Source: Gracilariopsis chorda (taxonomy: Eukaryota; Rhodophyta; Florideophyceae; Gracilariales; Gracilariaceae). From it: 24,240 nt of DNA. A program made the translations under genes and the position numbers. Positions 7,088 to 17,266 of this stretch are shown in pieces (the stretch's first letter is position 1; every line of letters begins with the position of its first letter). The DNA is taken from NCBI GenBank assembly GCA_003194525.1, contig NBIV01000714.1, positions 1-24,240 of the forward strand. Direction: 5' to 3'. The notes beneath the pieces were generated by a model that saw only the letters and a program-made list of their open reading frames with translations, was not told the DNA's origin and searched no databases.

Positions 7088-7933
7088 TTAGTTTGCTTTG
7101 GCGCCCCGTTCTGGAGCGCCTTGCCCGTTTTTCGACTTGTTCTTCTTGGACGGTCCGGCCTTGGATTTACCCTTACCCGGTTTAGGGGCTTTAGGGGTTT
7201 TAGGGGCTTTAGCTCCTTCCCTTGAGGGTTTTTTATTCCCTTTAGGGGTATCCTTGGCCTTCCCAGAGCGGAGAGCAGCTATCTCCTTCTTCATTGAATG
7301 GACCTCCTTGCGCAGCCGATCGACTCCTTCAGGAGCCTCCACTTCATCGGCCTCGGCAGCAGCATTCTTCAGGAGGTCCGCTGCTTTCTTCTCTCTGGTG
7401 ACAAAGTCCTTGAAGACTGAAGCGACATCGTTATCCCTTTTCTGCTCCTGGAGTTGGTTTAGAAAGTTGGTCATGTAGCGTTGGACCAGGGAGGGGATAC
7501 CCGAGGGTTGGAGATCGTCAAGGAGTCCTGCGGCATAAGTGAGTGCCTCGTGGACTTTTTCCTTGGTATCTTTGACGATCTGATCCTTCTCGGCCTGAAG
7601 CTGATTCACTTCTTTGTTTCGGAGTACGATGGCGACATCGAGTACATCCTTTGTGAATTTTTCAGCCAGGGAGTCAAACTTCTCACGGAATTCATTCGCC
7701 ATGGTCGCTGGGATTTGTGGCATTCGCGGCGCCACAAACCCTTTCGGCAGCGTTCCATTTCGTCGATGTTCAGAGTGCTGATTCAGAACGACGCGGCGAG
7801 AGGCAATCTTCTTCTCAATATCTTCTATCCGTTTGCCGAGGGGTGCAGTGACGGTGTGAAGGTGCTCCTCAATCGAGCTGTAAATCCCGTCGTTCGAAGC
7901 GGCGTTGGAAGCCGAACGGGTGCCGGGAGCCAT
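7088..7933 (-). CDS. ORF1: coiled-coil protein (monomer C)
   Basis: Intact 281-codon copy with the same translation as monomer B and the same ACCATGG start context at 7931-7933. Its identity across B, C and E indicates either very recent amplification, homogenisation, or consensus polishing of the middle copies. Confidence 0.8.
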   Translation of the reverse strand: MAPGTRSASNAASNDGIYSSIEEHLHTVTAPLGKRIEDIEKKIASRRVVLNQHSEHRRNGTLPKGFVAPRMPQIPATMANEFREKFDSLAEKFTKDVLDVAIVLRNKEVNQLQAEKDQIVKDTKEKVHEALTYAAGLLDDLQPSGIPSLVQRYMTNFLNQLQEQKRDNDVASVFKDFVTREKKAADLLKNAAAEADEVEAPEGVDRLRKEVHSMKKEIAALRSGKAKDTPKGNKKPSREGAKAPKTPKAPKPGKGKSKAGPSKKNKSKNGQGAPERGAKAN

Positions 7934-8324
7934 GGTAGAGGGTGGCGGATGGCTGAGAAGAGACTGGCGACGGCAACTGTCCCGCAAAAGGGGTTTTTAG
8001 GTTGAAATGTTGCGGTGGGGATGTGCGGCGTCGCTTCGCGGTGAGGGAAAAGGAGGGAGGGGGGAGGAGGGAAAGGGAAGGGGGCGGGGAAGGGGAAAGG
8101 GAAGGGAGAGAGACGGCTTAAGGCTTAGACAGTTGACTTGGGCAGAGCGCTTTCGTCTTTATGACTCATCAGTGCCTCGGTTGGTGGTGAGGAGAGATGA
8201 GGGGAGAAGGGATTCCACTAGGCGGGTAGCCCTTATGTAGACCTATTCTACTCACTGCTCTACGTATTACAGCTATGACACCTAGGCCTTGCAGACCTTA
8301 AAGGACCTGCAGGACCCGCAGGAC
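7934..8324 (-). other. Non-coding junction between ORF2 of D and ORF1 of C
   Basis: 391 bp with the same parts as 4954-5345: hairpin at 8293-8334, hammerhead at 8141-8176, purine tract on plus at 8043-8113. Confidence 0.75.
8141..8176 (-). ncRNA. Hammerhead ribozyme, junction D/C
   Basis: Identical core. Predicted cleavage between 8145 and 8144. Confidence 0.86.
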
Positions 8325-10022
8325 TCAAAGGTCTTGCTGTATGTCATTGCTGGTGCCTTCCTTCGTTTGTTCCTTGCTCGATATGATCGCCTTGGCCACC
8401 GTTTTGCCTCTTGAATGAATTAGCGTGTGGGGCCACTGTTCCTTGATGGCTGGCCAGATGTACTTCAATGTAGCATACTGGTACAGCCTTTTCCAAGCTT
8501 TCCTTGCGCCTGGATGGAATTGGCATGTCACAAATGGGCCTGGGTTGAACGGTTCCTTTTTCCTATCATTTTGAAGATAGGATTCCCGATCCTTATAGCT
8601 AACATACTTGATAGCTTCCTTTAGGTATTTCCTCGTGTACCCTCGTTGAGATAGCTTTCCAAAGAGAAAGGCTACCTTCCTTTTCCATACGTCTTCAGAG
8701 TTTGTGTTGCGGAGATAGCGAATCATTTCTCCTTTCACAATACCAATAAAGACGTGTTCCGGATGGTCTGATTTGCCATGGAGATAAAGGAATTTTGAGA
8801 TCGGTTTTGTATAAACCATCAAGTCAAGACGATTTTCCTTATAAAACCTTTTTCCTTTGTAGATTTCCAAATCAAGGTATACCGCTCTTCCAGGGCTTAC
8901 TACATATGTGAGTGATAGGTTTGTTGAAGCGTTCAGGTATCCCAAAATTTTTTGGGGGTCACCTATGCTCCTTAGAATCATAAACCCATCGTCAATATAG
9001 CGCCTCTGAAAGATGATATCCTTGGCAAATCTTCTGAAGATCGGTTGGAACTTGAAATACAGGTACAGATTGGCAAAAGCCGGAGCTACTGCTGTTCCTG
9101 TTGCTGTACCAGTTTCCTGCTTGTACGTCTTCCCGTCCACTGTTATGAAGTTATTCTTCATAATGAAGCGTAGGACTTGAGCCCAGAAGAAGTTCTGGGT
9201 TTGGAAGATATGAGGCAAGCATTCCACCAGTGTTCTGCATGCATCATCGATGTCAATGTTAGGGTAACATCTTTCGACATCATAAGTAACGAAGATGCAG
9301 TCTTTGGGCAGATACAGCTGTTCCAATTGCCGCACGGCCTGTTTGCTGTTGACAGTGATAACTCTGATACTCTGTACAACCTCATTCAGGACGGAGCTTA
9401 GCCTTTGAGATAAACCACTCAATATGAATGAACATTGAGCGGTTATAGGCCTGCTTCCAAGTGTGGACTTGTGGATCTTCGGAAGGATATAGAAGGGGTT
9501 GGGGCTTTGGCGTTCCTTAGCCTCATCCAAAATCAGTTCCCTTTCCTGTTGAGGTAGCTTACCTATTCTGGTAAGCCTCACAAGGTTACTGAAGATCTGC
9601 TCATAAGGAAATGAGTTCACTTTAGAGAATACACCCTTGCTTAACTCCCCCTCTACGAGGTTGGAGTATACCTCTTTGTGCATAAGCACCAGGCCTAGGT
9701 TCTTGTCTGATTCCTTCACAATCCAATTCTTCTTCCGGATGTATTCGAACCCTTTCTTTAAGATGCTAGAAAGGGCTCCGGGCTTCCTAGTTGAGTTCAC
9801 CGATTCAACAGCTTCCCTCAGGTCCCTCAGAACCATTTCGGAGGTAGACTTAGGTAGCCCTTGTCCCGTCTTCTCGAGTTTCCCAGGAAGCTTGGAGATA
9901 GCTTCGTTGAGGCAGTCCTTGAGTGAAGTCCTTATGGCAAATCCACCACCAACAGAGAGAACTCTTCGTACACAGTACGGTACTTCTTCAATCGGGATGC
10001 CAATAGGAGTGTTGAACTTCAC
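8325..10022 (-). CDS. ORF2: Penelope-like reverse transcriptase (monomer D)
   Basis: Intact 565-codon copy, identical in translation to monomer B, counted from the GTG at 10020-10022. The first in-frame ATG is codon 63, at 9834-9836. Confidence 0.88.
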   Translation of the reverse strand: MKFNTPIGIPIEEVPYCVRRVLSVGGGFAIRTSLKDCLNEAISKLPGKLEKTGQGLPKSTSEMVLRDLREAVESVNSTRKPGALSSILKKGFEYIRKKNWIVKESDKNLGLVLMHKEVYSNLVEGELSKGVFSKVNSFPYEQIFSNLVRLTRIGKLPQQERELILDEAKERQSPNPFYILPKIHKSTLGSRPITAQCSFILSGLSQRLSSVLNEVVQSIRVITVNSKQAVRQLEQLYLPKDCIFVTYDVERCYPNIDIDDACRTLVECLPHIFQTQNFFWAQVLRFIMKNNFITVDGKTYKQETGTATGTAVAPAFANLYLYFKFQPIFRRFAKDIIFQRRYIDDGFMILRSIGDPQKILGYLNASTNLSLTYVVSPGRAVYLDLEIYKGKRFYKENRLDLMVYTKPISKFLYLHGKSDHPEHVFIGIVKGEMIRYLRNTNSEDVWKRKVAFLFGKLSQRGYTRKYLKEAIKYVSYKDRESYLQNDRKKEPFNPGPFVTCQFHPGARKAWKRLYQYATLKYIWPAIKEQWPHTLIHSRGKTVAKAIISSKEQTKEGTSNDIQQDL

Positions 10023-10066
10023 TTCGTTGGACTGGGAAGAGCGGGGCTTCCGTGGTCTAGTACGGT

Positions 10067-10913
10067 TTAGTTTGCTTTGGCGCCCCGTTCTGGAGCGCCT
10101 TGCCCGTTTTTCGACTTGTTCTTCTTGGACGGTCCGGCCTTGGATTTACCCTTACCCGGTTTAGGGGCTTTAGGGGTTTTAGGGGCTTTAGCTCCTTCCC
10201 TTGAGGGTTTTTTTATTCCCTTTAGGGGTATCCTTGGCCTTCCCAGAGCGGAGAGCAGCTATCTCCTTCTTCATTGAATGGACCTCCTTGCGCAGCCGAT
10301 CGACTCCTTCAGGAGCCTCCACTTCATCGGCCTCGGCAGCAGCATTCTTCAGGAGGTCCGCTGCTTTCTTCTCTCTGGTGACAAAGTCCTTGAAGACTGA
10401 AGCGACATCGTTATCCCTTTTCTGCTCCTGGAGTTGGTTTAGAAAGTTGGTCATGTAGCGTTGGACCAGGGAGGGGATACCCGAGGGTTGGAGATCGTCA
10501 AGGAGTCCTGCGGCATAAGTGAGTGCCTCGTGGACTTTTTCCTTGGTATCTTTGACGATCTGATCCTTCTCGGCCTGAAGCTGATTCACTTCTTTGTTTC
10601 GGAGTACGATGGCGACATCGAGTACATCCTTTGTGAATTTTTCAGCCAGGGAGTCAAACTTCTCACGGAATTCATTCGCCATGGTCGCTGGGATTTGTGG
10701 CATTCGCGGCGCCACAAACCCTTTCGGCAGCGTTCCATTTCGTCGATGTTCAGAGTGCTGATTCAGAACGACGCGGCGAGAGGCAATCTTCTTCTCAATA
10801 TCTTCTATCCGTTTGCCGAGGGGTGCAGTGACGGTGTGAAGGTGCTCCTCAATCGAGCTGTAAATCCCGTCGTTCGAAGCGGCGTTGGAAGCCGAACGGG
10901 TGCCGGGAGCCAT
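10067..10913 (-). pseudogene. ORF1 coiled-coil protein, single frameshift in the basic tail (monomer D)
   Basis: The copy is intact from the ATG at 10911-10913 through the coiled coils. One extra base in the A run near 10208-10214 (coding strand) shifts the frame at the start of the lysine-rich tail and ends it at a stop at 10188. Only the tail is lost. The change is a homopolymer length difference, so a sequencing or consensus error is as likely as a mutation. Confidence 0.8.
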
Positions 10914-11305
10914 GGTAGAGGGTGGCGGATGGCTGAGAAGAGACTGGCGACGGCAACTGTCCCGCAAAAGGGGTTTTTAGGTTGAAATGTTGCGGTGGGG
11001 ATGTGCGGCGTCGCTTCGCGGTGAGGGAAAAGGAGGGAGGGGGGGAGGAGGGAAAGGGAAGGGGGCGGGGAAGGGGAAAGGGAAGGGAGAGAGACGGCTT
11101 AAGGCTTAGACAGTTGACTTGGGCAGAGCGCTTTCGTCTTTATGACTCATCAGTGCCTCGGTTGGTGGTGAGGAGAGATGAGGGGAGAAGGGATTCCACT
11201 AGGCGGGTAGCCCTTATGTAGACCTATTCTACTCACTGCTCTACGTATTACAGCTATGACACCTAGGCCTTGCAGACCTTAAAGGACCTGCAGGACCCGC
11301 AGGAC
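10914..11305 (-). other. Non-coding junction between ORF2 of E and ORF1 of D
   Basis: 392 bp, same parts as 4954-5345: hairpin 11274-11315, hammerhead 11122-11157, purine tract on plus 11023-11094. Confidence 0.75.
11122..11157 (-). ncRNA. Hammerhead ribozyme, junction E/D
   Basis: Identical core. Predicted cleavage between 11126 and 11125. Confidence 0.86.
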
Positions 11306-13003
11306 TCAAAGGTCTTGCTGTATGTCATTGCTGGTGCCTTCCTTCGTTTGTTCCTTGCTCGATATGATCGCCTTGGCCACCGTTTTGCCTCTTGAATGAA
11401 TTAGCGTGTGGGGCCACTGTTCCTTGATGGCTGGCCAGATGTACTTCAATGTAGCATACTGGTACAGCCTTTTCCAAGCTTTCCTTGCGCCTGGATGGAA
11501 TTGGCATGTCACAAATGGGCCTGGGTTGAACGGTTCCTTTTTCCTATCATTTTGAAGATAGGATTCCCGATCCTTATAGCTAACATACTTGATAGCTTCC
11601 TTTAGGTATTTCCTCGTGTACCCTCGTTGAGATAGCTTTCCAAAGAGAAAGGCTACCTTCCTTTTCCATACGTCTTCAGAGTTTGTGTTGCGGAGATAGC
11701 GAATCATTTCTCCTTTCACAATACCAATAAAGACGTGTTCCGGATGGTCTGATTTGCCATGGAGATAAAGGAATTTTGAGATCGGTTTTGTATAAACCAT
11801 CAAGTCAAGACGATTTTCCTTATAAAACCTTTTTCCTTTGTAGATTTCCAAATCAAGGTATACCGCTCTTCCAGGGCTTACTACATATGTGAGTGATAGG
11901 TTTGTTGAAGCGTTCAGGTATCCCAAAATTTTTTGGGGGTCACCTATGCTCCTTAGAATCATAAACCCATCGTCAATATAGCGCCTCTGAAAGATGATAT
12001 CCTTGGCAAATCTTCTGAAGATCGGTTGGAACTTGAAATACAGGTACAGATTGGCAAAAGCCGGAGCTACTGCTGTTCCTGTTGCTGTACCAGTTTCCTG
12101 CTTGTACGTCTTCCCGTCCACTGTTATGAAGTTATTCTTCATAATGAAGCGTAGGACTTGAGCCCAGAAGAAGTTCTGGGTTTGGAAGATATGAGGCAAG
12201 CATTCCACCAGTGTTCTGCATGCATCATCGATGTCAATGTTAGGGTAACATCTTTCGACATCATAAGTAACGAAGATGCAGTCTTTGGGCAGATACAGCT
12301 GTTCCAATTGCCGCACGGCCTGTTTGCTGTTGACAGTGATAACTCTGATACTCTGTACAACCTCATTCAGGACGGAGCTTAGCCTTTGAGATAAACCACT
12401 CAATATGAATGAACATTGAGCGGTTATAGGCCTGCTTCCAAGTGTGGACTTGTGGATCTTCGGAAGGATATAGAAGGGGTTGGGGCTTTGGCGTTCCTTA
12501 GCCTCATCCAAAATCAGTTCCCTTTCCTGTTGAGGTAGCTTACCTATTCTGGTAAGCCTCACAAGGTTACTGAAGATCTGCTCATAAGGAAATGAGTTCA
12601 CTTTAGAGAATACACCCTTGCTTAACTCCCCCTCTACGAGGTTGGAGTATACCTCTTTGTGCATAAGCACCAGGCCTAGGTTCTTGTCTGATTCCTTCAC
12701 AATCCAATTCTTCTTCCGGATGTATTCGAACCCTTTCTTTAAGATGCTAGAAAGGGCTCCGGGCTTCCTAGTTGAGTTCACCGATTCAACAGCTTCCCTC
12801 AGGTCCCTCAGAACCATTTCGGAGGTAGACTTAGGTAGCCCTTGTCCCGTCTTCTCGAGTTTCCCAGGAAGCTTGGAGATAGCTTCGTTGAGGCAGTCCT
12901 TGAGTGAAGTCCTTATGGCAAATCCACCACCAACAGAGAGAACTCTTCGTACACAGTACGGTACTTCTTCAATCGGGATGCCAATAGGAGTGTTGAACTT
13001 CAC
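11306..13003 (-). CDS. ORF2: Penelope-like reverse transcriptase (monomer E)
   Basis: Intact 565-codon copy, identical in translation to monomer B, counted from the GTG at 13001-13003. The first in-frame ATG is codon 63, at 12815-12817. Confidence 0.88.
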   Translation of the reverse strand: MKFNTPIGIPIEEVPYCVRRVLSVGGGFAIRTSLKDCLNEAISKLPGKLEKTGQGLPKSTSEMVLRDLREAVESVNSTRKPGALSSILKKGFEYIRKKNWIVKESDKNLGLVLMHKEVYSNLVEGELSKGVFSKVNSFPYEQIFSNLVRLTRIGKLPQQERELILDEAKERQSPNPFYILPKIHKSTLGSRPITAQCSFILSGLSQRLSSVLNEVVQSIRVITVNSKQAVRQLEQLYLPKDCIFVTYDVERCYPNIDIDDACRTLVECLPHIFQTQNFFWAQVLRFIMKNNFITVDGKTYKQETGTATGTAVAPAFANLYLYFKFQPIFRRFAKDIIFQRRYIDDGFMILRSIGDPQKILGYLNASTNLSLTYVVSPGRAVYLDLEIYKGKRFYKENRLDLMVYTKPISKFLYLHGKSDHPEHVFIGIVKGEMIRYLRNTNSEDVWKRKVAFLFGKLSQRGYTRKYLKEAIKYVSYKDRESYLQNDRKKEPFNPGPFVTCQFHPGARKAWKRLYQYATLKYIWPAIKEQWPHTLIHSRGKTVAKAIISSKEQTKEGTSNDIQQDL

Positions 13004-13047
13004 TTCGTTGGACTGGGAAGAGCGGGGCTTCCGTGGTCTAGTACGGT

Positions 13048-13893
13048 TTAGTTTGCTTTGGCGCCCCGTTCTGGAGCGCCTTGCCCGTTTTTCGACTTGT
13101 TCTTCTTGGACGGTCCGGCCTTGGATTTACCCTTACCCGGTTTAGGGGCTTTAGGGGTTTTAGGGGCTTTAGCTCCTTCCCTTGAGGGTTTTTTATTCCC
13201 TTTAGGGGTATCCTTGGCCTTCCCAGAGCGGAGAGCAGCTATCTCCTTCTTCATTGAATGGACCTCCTTGCGCAGCCGATCGACTCCTTCAGGAGCCTCC
13301 ACTTCATCGGCCTCGGCAGCAGCATTCTTCAGGAGGTCCGCTGCTTTCTTCTCTCTGGTGACAAAGTCCTTGAAGACTGAAGCGACATCGTTATCCCTTT
13401 TCTGCTCCTGGAGTTGGTTTAGAAAGTTGGTCATGTAGCGTTGGACCAGGGAGGGGATACCCGAGGGTTGGAGATCGTCAAGGAGTCCTGCGGCATAAGT
13501 GAGTGCCTCGTGGACTTTTTCCTTGGTATCTTTGACGATCTGATCCTTCTCGGCCTGAAGCTGATTCACTTCTTTGTTTCGGAGTACGATGGCGACATCG
13601 AGTACATCCTTTGTGAATTTTTCAGCCAGGGAGTCAAACTTCTCACGGAATTCATTCGCCATGGTCGCTGGGATTTGTGGCATTCGCGGCGCCACAAACC
13701 CTTTCGGCAGCGTTCCATTTCGTCGATGTTCAGAGTGCTGATTCAGAACGACGCGGCGAGAGGCAATCTTCTTCTCAATATCTTCTATCCGTTTGCCGAG
13801 GGGTGCAGTGACGGTGTGAAGGTGCTCCTCAATCGAGCTGTAAATCCCGTCGTTCGAAGCGGCGTTGGAAGCCGAACGGGTGCCGGGAGCCAT
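13048..13893 (-). CDS. ORF1: coiled-coil protein (monomer E)
   Basis: Intact 281-codon copy from the Kozak ATG at 13891-13893 to the TAA at 13048-13050, identical in translation to B and C. Confidence 0.8.
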   Translation of the reverse strand: MAPGTRSASNAASNDGIYSSIEEHLHTVTAPLGKRIEDIEKKIASRRVVLNQHSEHRRNGTLPKGFVAPRMPQIPATMANEFREKFDSLAEKFTKDVLDVAIVLRNKEVNQLQAEKDQIVKDTKEKVHEALTYAAGLLDDLQPSGIPSLVQRYMTNFLNQLQEQKRDNDVASVFKDFVTREKKAADLLKNAAAEADEVEAPEGVDRLRKEVHSMKKEIAALRSGKAKDTPKGNKKPSREGAKAPKTPKAPKPGKGKSKAGPSKKNKSKNGQGAPERGAKAN

Positions 13894-14285
13894 GGTAGAG
13901 GGTGGCGGATGGCTGAGAAGAGACTGGCGACGGCAACTGTCCCGCAAAAGGGGTTTTTAGGTTGAAATGTTGCGGTGGGGATGTGCGGCGTCGCTTCGCG
14001 GTGAGGGAAAAGGAGGGAGGGGGGGAGGAGGGAAAGGGAAGGGGGCGGGGAAGGGGAAAGGGAAGGGAGAGAGACGGCTTAAGGCTTAGACAGTTGACTT
14101 GGGCAGAGCGCTTTCGTCTTTATGACTCATCAGTGCCTCGGTTGGTGGTGAGGAGAGATGAGGGGAGAAGGGATTCCACTAGGCGGGTAGCCCTTATGTA
14201 GACCTATTCTACTCACTGCTCTACGTATTACAGCTATGACACCTAGGCCTTGCAGACCTTAAAGGACCTGCAGGACCCGCAGGAC
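13894..14285 (-). other. Non-coding junction between ORF2 of F and ORF1 of E
   Basis: 392 bp, same parts as 4954-5345: hairpin 14254-14295 and hammerhead 14102-14137. Confidence 0.75.
14102..14137 (-). ncRNA. Hammerhead ribozyme, junction F/E
   Basis: Identical core. Predicted cleavage between 14106 and 14105. Confidence 0.86.
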
Positions 14286-15984
14286 TCAAAGGTCTTGCTG
14301 TATGTCATTGCTGGTGCCTTCCTTCGTTTGTTCCTTGCTCGATATGATCGCCTTGGCCACCGTTTTGCCTCTTGAATGAATTAGCGTGTGGGGCCACTGT
14401 TCCTTGATGGCTGGCCAGATGTACTTCAATGTAGCATACTGGTACAGCCTTTTCCAAGCTTTCCTTGCGCCTGGATGGAATTGGCATGTCACAAATGGGC
14501 CTGGGTTGAACGGTTCCTTTTTCCTATCATTTTGAAGATAGGATTCCCGATCCTTATAGCTAACATACTTGATAGCTTCCTTTAGGTATTTCCTCGTGTA
14601 CCCTCGTTGAGATAGCTTTCCAAAGAGAAAGGCTACCTTCCTTTTCCATACGTCTTCAGAGTTTGTGTTGCGGAGATAGCGAATCATTTCTCCTTTCACA
14701 ATACCAATAAAGACGTGTTCCGGATGGTCTGATTTGCCATGGAGATAAAGGAATTTTGAGATCGGTTTTGTATAAACCATCAAGTCAAGACGATTTTCCT
14801 TATAAAAACCTTTTTCCTTTGTAGATTTCCAAATCAAGGTATACCGCTCTTCCAGGGCTTACTACATATGTGAGTGATAGGTTTGTTGAAGCGTTCAGGT
14901 ATCCCAAAATTTTTTGGGGGTCACCTATGCTCCTTAGAATCATAAACCCATCGTCAATATAGCGCCTCTGAAAGATGATATCCTTGGCAAATCTTCTGAA
15001 GATCGGTTGGAACTTGAAATACAGGTACAGATTGGCAAAAGCCGGAGCTACTGCTGTTCCTGTTGCTGTACCAGTTTCCTGCTTGTACGTCTTCCCGTCC
15101 ACTGTTATGAAGTTATTCTTCATAATGAAGCGTAGGACTTGAGCCCAGAAGAAGTTCTGGGTTTGGAAGATATGAGGCAAGCATTCCACCAGTGTTCTGC
15201 ATGCATCATCGATGTCAATGTTAGGGTAACATCTTTCGACATCATAAGTAACGAAGATGCAGTCTTTGGGCAGATACAGCTGTTCCAATTGCCGCACGGC
15301 CTGTTTGCTGTTGACAGTGATAACTCTGATACTCTGTACAACCTCATTCAGGACGGAGCTTAGCCTTTGAGATAAACCACTCAATATGAATGAACATTGA
15401 GCGGTTATAGGCCTGCTTCCAAGTGTGGACTTGTGGATCTTCGGAAGGATATAGAAGGGGTTGGGGCTTTGGCGTTCCTTAGCCTCATCCAAAATCAGTT
15501 CCCTTTCCTGTTGAGGTAGCTTACCTATTCTGGTAAGCCTCACAAGGTTACTGAAGATCTGCTCATAAGGAAATGAGTTCACTTTAGAGAATACACCCTT
15601 GCTTAACTCCCCCTCTACGAGGTTGGAGTATACCTCTTTGTGCATAAGCACCAGGCCTAGGTTCTTGTCTGATTCCTTCACAATCCAATTCTTCTTCCGG
15701 ATGTATTCGAACCCTTTCTTTAAGATGCTAGAAAGGGCTCCGGGCTTCCTAGTTGAGTTCACCGATTCAACAGCTTCCCTCAGGTCCCTCAGAACCATTT
15801 CGGAGGTAGACTTAGGTAGCCCTTGTCCCGTCTTCTCGAGTTTCCCAGGAAGCTTGGAGATAGCTTCGTTGAGGCAGTCCTTGAGTGAAGTCCTTATGGC
15901 AAATCCACCACCAACAGAGAGAACTCTTCGTACACAGTACGGTACTTCTTCAATCGGGATGCCAATAGGAGTGTTGAACTTCAC
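14286..15984 (-). pseudogene. ORF2 reverse transcriptase with a single frameshift (monomer F)
   Basis: One extra A (plus strand) in the run near 14805-14809 splits the gene into an upstream part of 394 codons (15984-14800, holding all RT catalytic motifs) and a downstream thumb and C-terminal part ending at 14286. The rest matches the intact copies. The same run also has an extra base in monomer H (near 20781), so it is a length-variable homopolymer. Confidence 0.82.
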
Positions 15985-16027
15985 TTCGTTGGACTGGAAG
16001 AGCGGGGCTTCCGTGGTCTAGTACGGT

Positions 16028-16874
16028 TTAGTTTGCTTTGGCGCCCCGTTCTGGAGCGCCTTGCCCGTTTTTCGACTTGTTCTTCTTGGACGGTCCGGCC
16101 TTGGATTTACCCTTACCCGGTTTAGGGGCTTTAGGGTTTTAGGGGCTTTAGCTCCTTCCCTTGAGGGTTTTTTATTCCCTTTAGGGGTATCCTTGGCCTT
16201 CCCAGAGCGGAGAGCAGCTATCTCCTTCTTCATTGAATGGACCTCCTTGCGCAGCCGATCGACTCCTTCAGGAGCCTCCACTTCATCGGCCTCGGCAGCA
16301 GCATTCTTCAGGAGGTCCGCTGCTTTCTTCTCTCTGGTGACAAAGTCCTTGAAGACTGAAGCGACATCGTTATCCCTTTTCTGCTCCTGGAGTTGGTTTA
16401 GAAAGTTGGTCATGTAGCGTTGGACCAGGGAGGGGATACCCGAGGGTTGGAGATCGTCAAGGAGTCCTGCGGCATAAGTGAGTGCCTCGTGGACTTTTTC
16501 CTTGGTATCTTTGACGATCTGATCCTTCTCGGCCTGAAGCTGATTCACTTCTTTGTTTCGGAGTACGATGGCGACATCGAGTACATCCTTTGTGAATTTT
16601 TCAGCCAGGGAGTCAAACTTCTCACGGAATTCATTCGCCATGGTCGCTGGGATTTGTGGCATTCGCGGCGCCACAAACCCTTTCGGCAGCGTTTCCATTT
16701 CGTCGATGTTCAGAGTGCTGATTCAGAACGACGCGGCGAGAGGCAATCTTCTTCTCAATATCTTCTATCCGTTTGCCGAGGGGTGCAGTGACGGTGTGAA
16801 GGTGCTCCTCAATCGAGCTGTAAATCCCGTCGTTCGAAAGCGGCGTTGGAAGCCGAACGGGTGCCGGGAGCCAT
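16028..16874 (-). pseudogene. ORF1 coiled-coil protein with three indels (monomer F)
   Basis: The Kozak ATG at 16872-16874 is kept. Extra bases near 16837 and 16692 and a lost G near 16135 break the frame. The coiled-coil core between 16690 and 16140 reads normally. Confidence 0.8.
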
Positions 16875-17266
16875 GGTAGAGGGTGGCGGATGGCTGAGAA
16901 GAGACTGGCGACGGCAACTGTCCCGCAAAAGGGGTTTTTAGGTTGAAATGTTGCGGTGGGGATGTGCGGCGTCGCTTCGCGGTGAGGGAAAAGGAGGGAG
17001 GGGGGGAGGAGGGAAAGGGAAGGGGGCGGGGAAGGGGAAAGGGAAGGGAGAGAGACGGCTTAAGGCTTAGACAGTTGACTTGGGCAGAGCGCTTTCGTCT
17101 TTATGACTCATCAGTGCCTCGGTTGGTGGTGAGGAGAGATGAGGGGAGAAGGGATTCCACTAGGCGGGTAGCCCTTATGTAGACCTATTCTACTCACTGC
17201 TCTACGTATTACAGCTATGACACCTAGGCCTTGCAGACCTTAAAGGACCTGCAGGACCCGCAGGAC
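16875..17266 (-). other. Non-coding junction between ORF2 of G and ORF1 of F
   Basis: 392 bp, same parts as 4954-5345: hairpin 17235-17276 and hammerhead 17083-17118. Confidence 0.75.
17083..17118 (-). ncRNA. Hammerhead ribozyme, junction G/F
   Basis: Identical core. Predicted cleavage between 17087 and 17086. Confidence 0.86.

Larger units (their letters stand above)
5166..8144 (-). mobile_element. Monomer C, complete (2,979 bp), both ORFs intact
   Basis: Same layout as monomer B and essentially identical in sequence. The one-base length difference lies in the polypurine tract of the leader near 8060 (6 G instead of 7). Confidence 0.9.
8145..11125 (-). mobile_element. Monomer D, complete (2,981 bp), one extra base in ORF1
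   Basis: ORF2 is intact. ORF1 has one extra T (plus strand) in the run near 10208-10214, which holds seven instead of six. It is otherwise like B, C and E. Confidence 0.9.
11126..14105 (-). mobile_element. Monomer E, complete (2,980 bp), both ORFs intact
   Basis: Same as monomer B over its length as far as read by eye. It is the last copy on this side with no frame damage. Confidence 0.9.
14106..17086 (-). mobile_element. Monomer F, complete (2,981 bp), a few indels
   Basis: First copy on the right-hand side with multiple single-base indels: one in ORF2, three in ORF1 and one between the ORFs (a lost G near 15996). Confidence 0.9.
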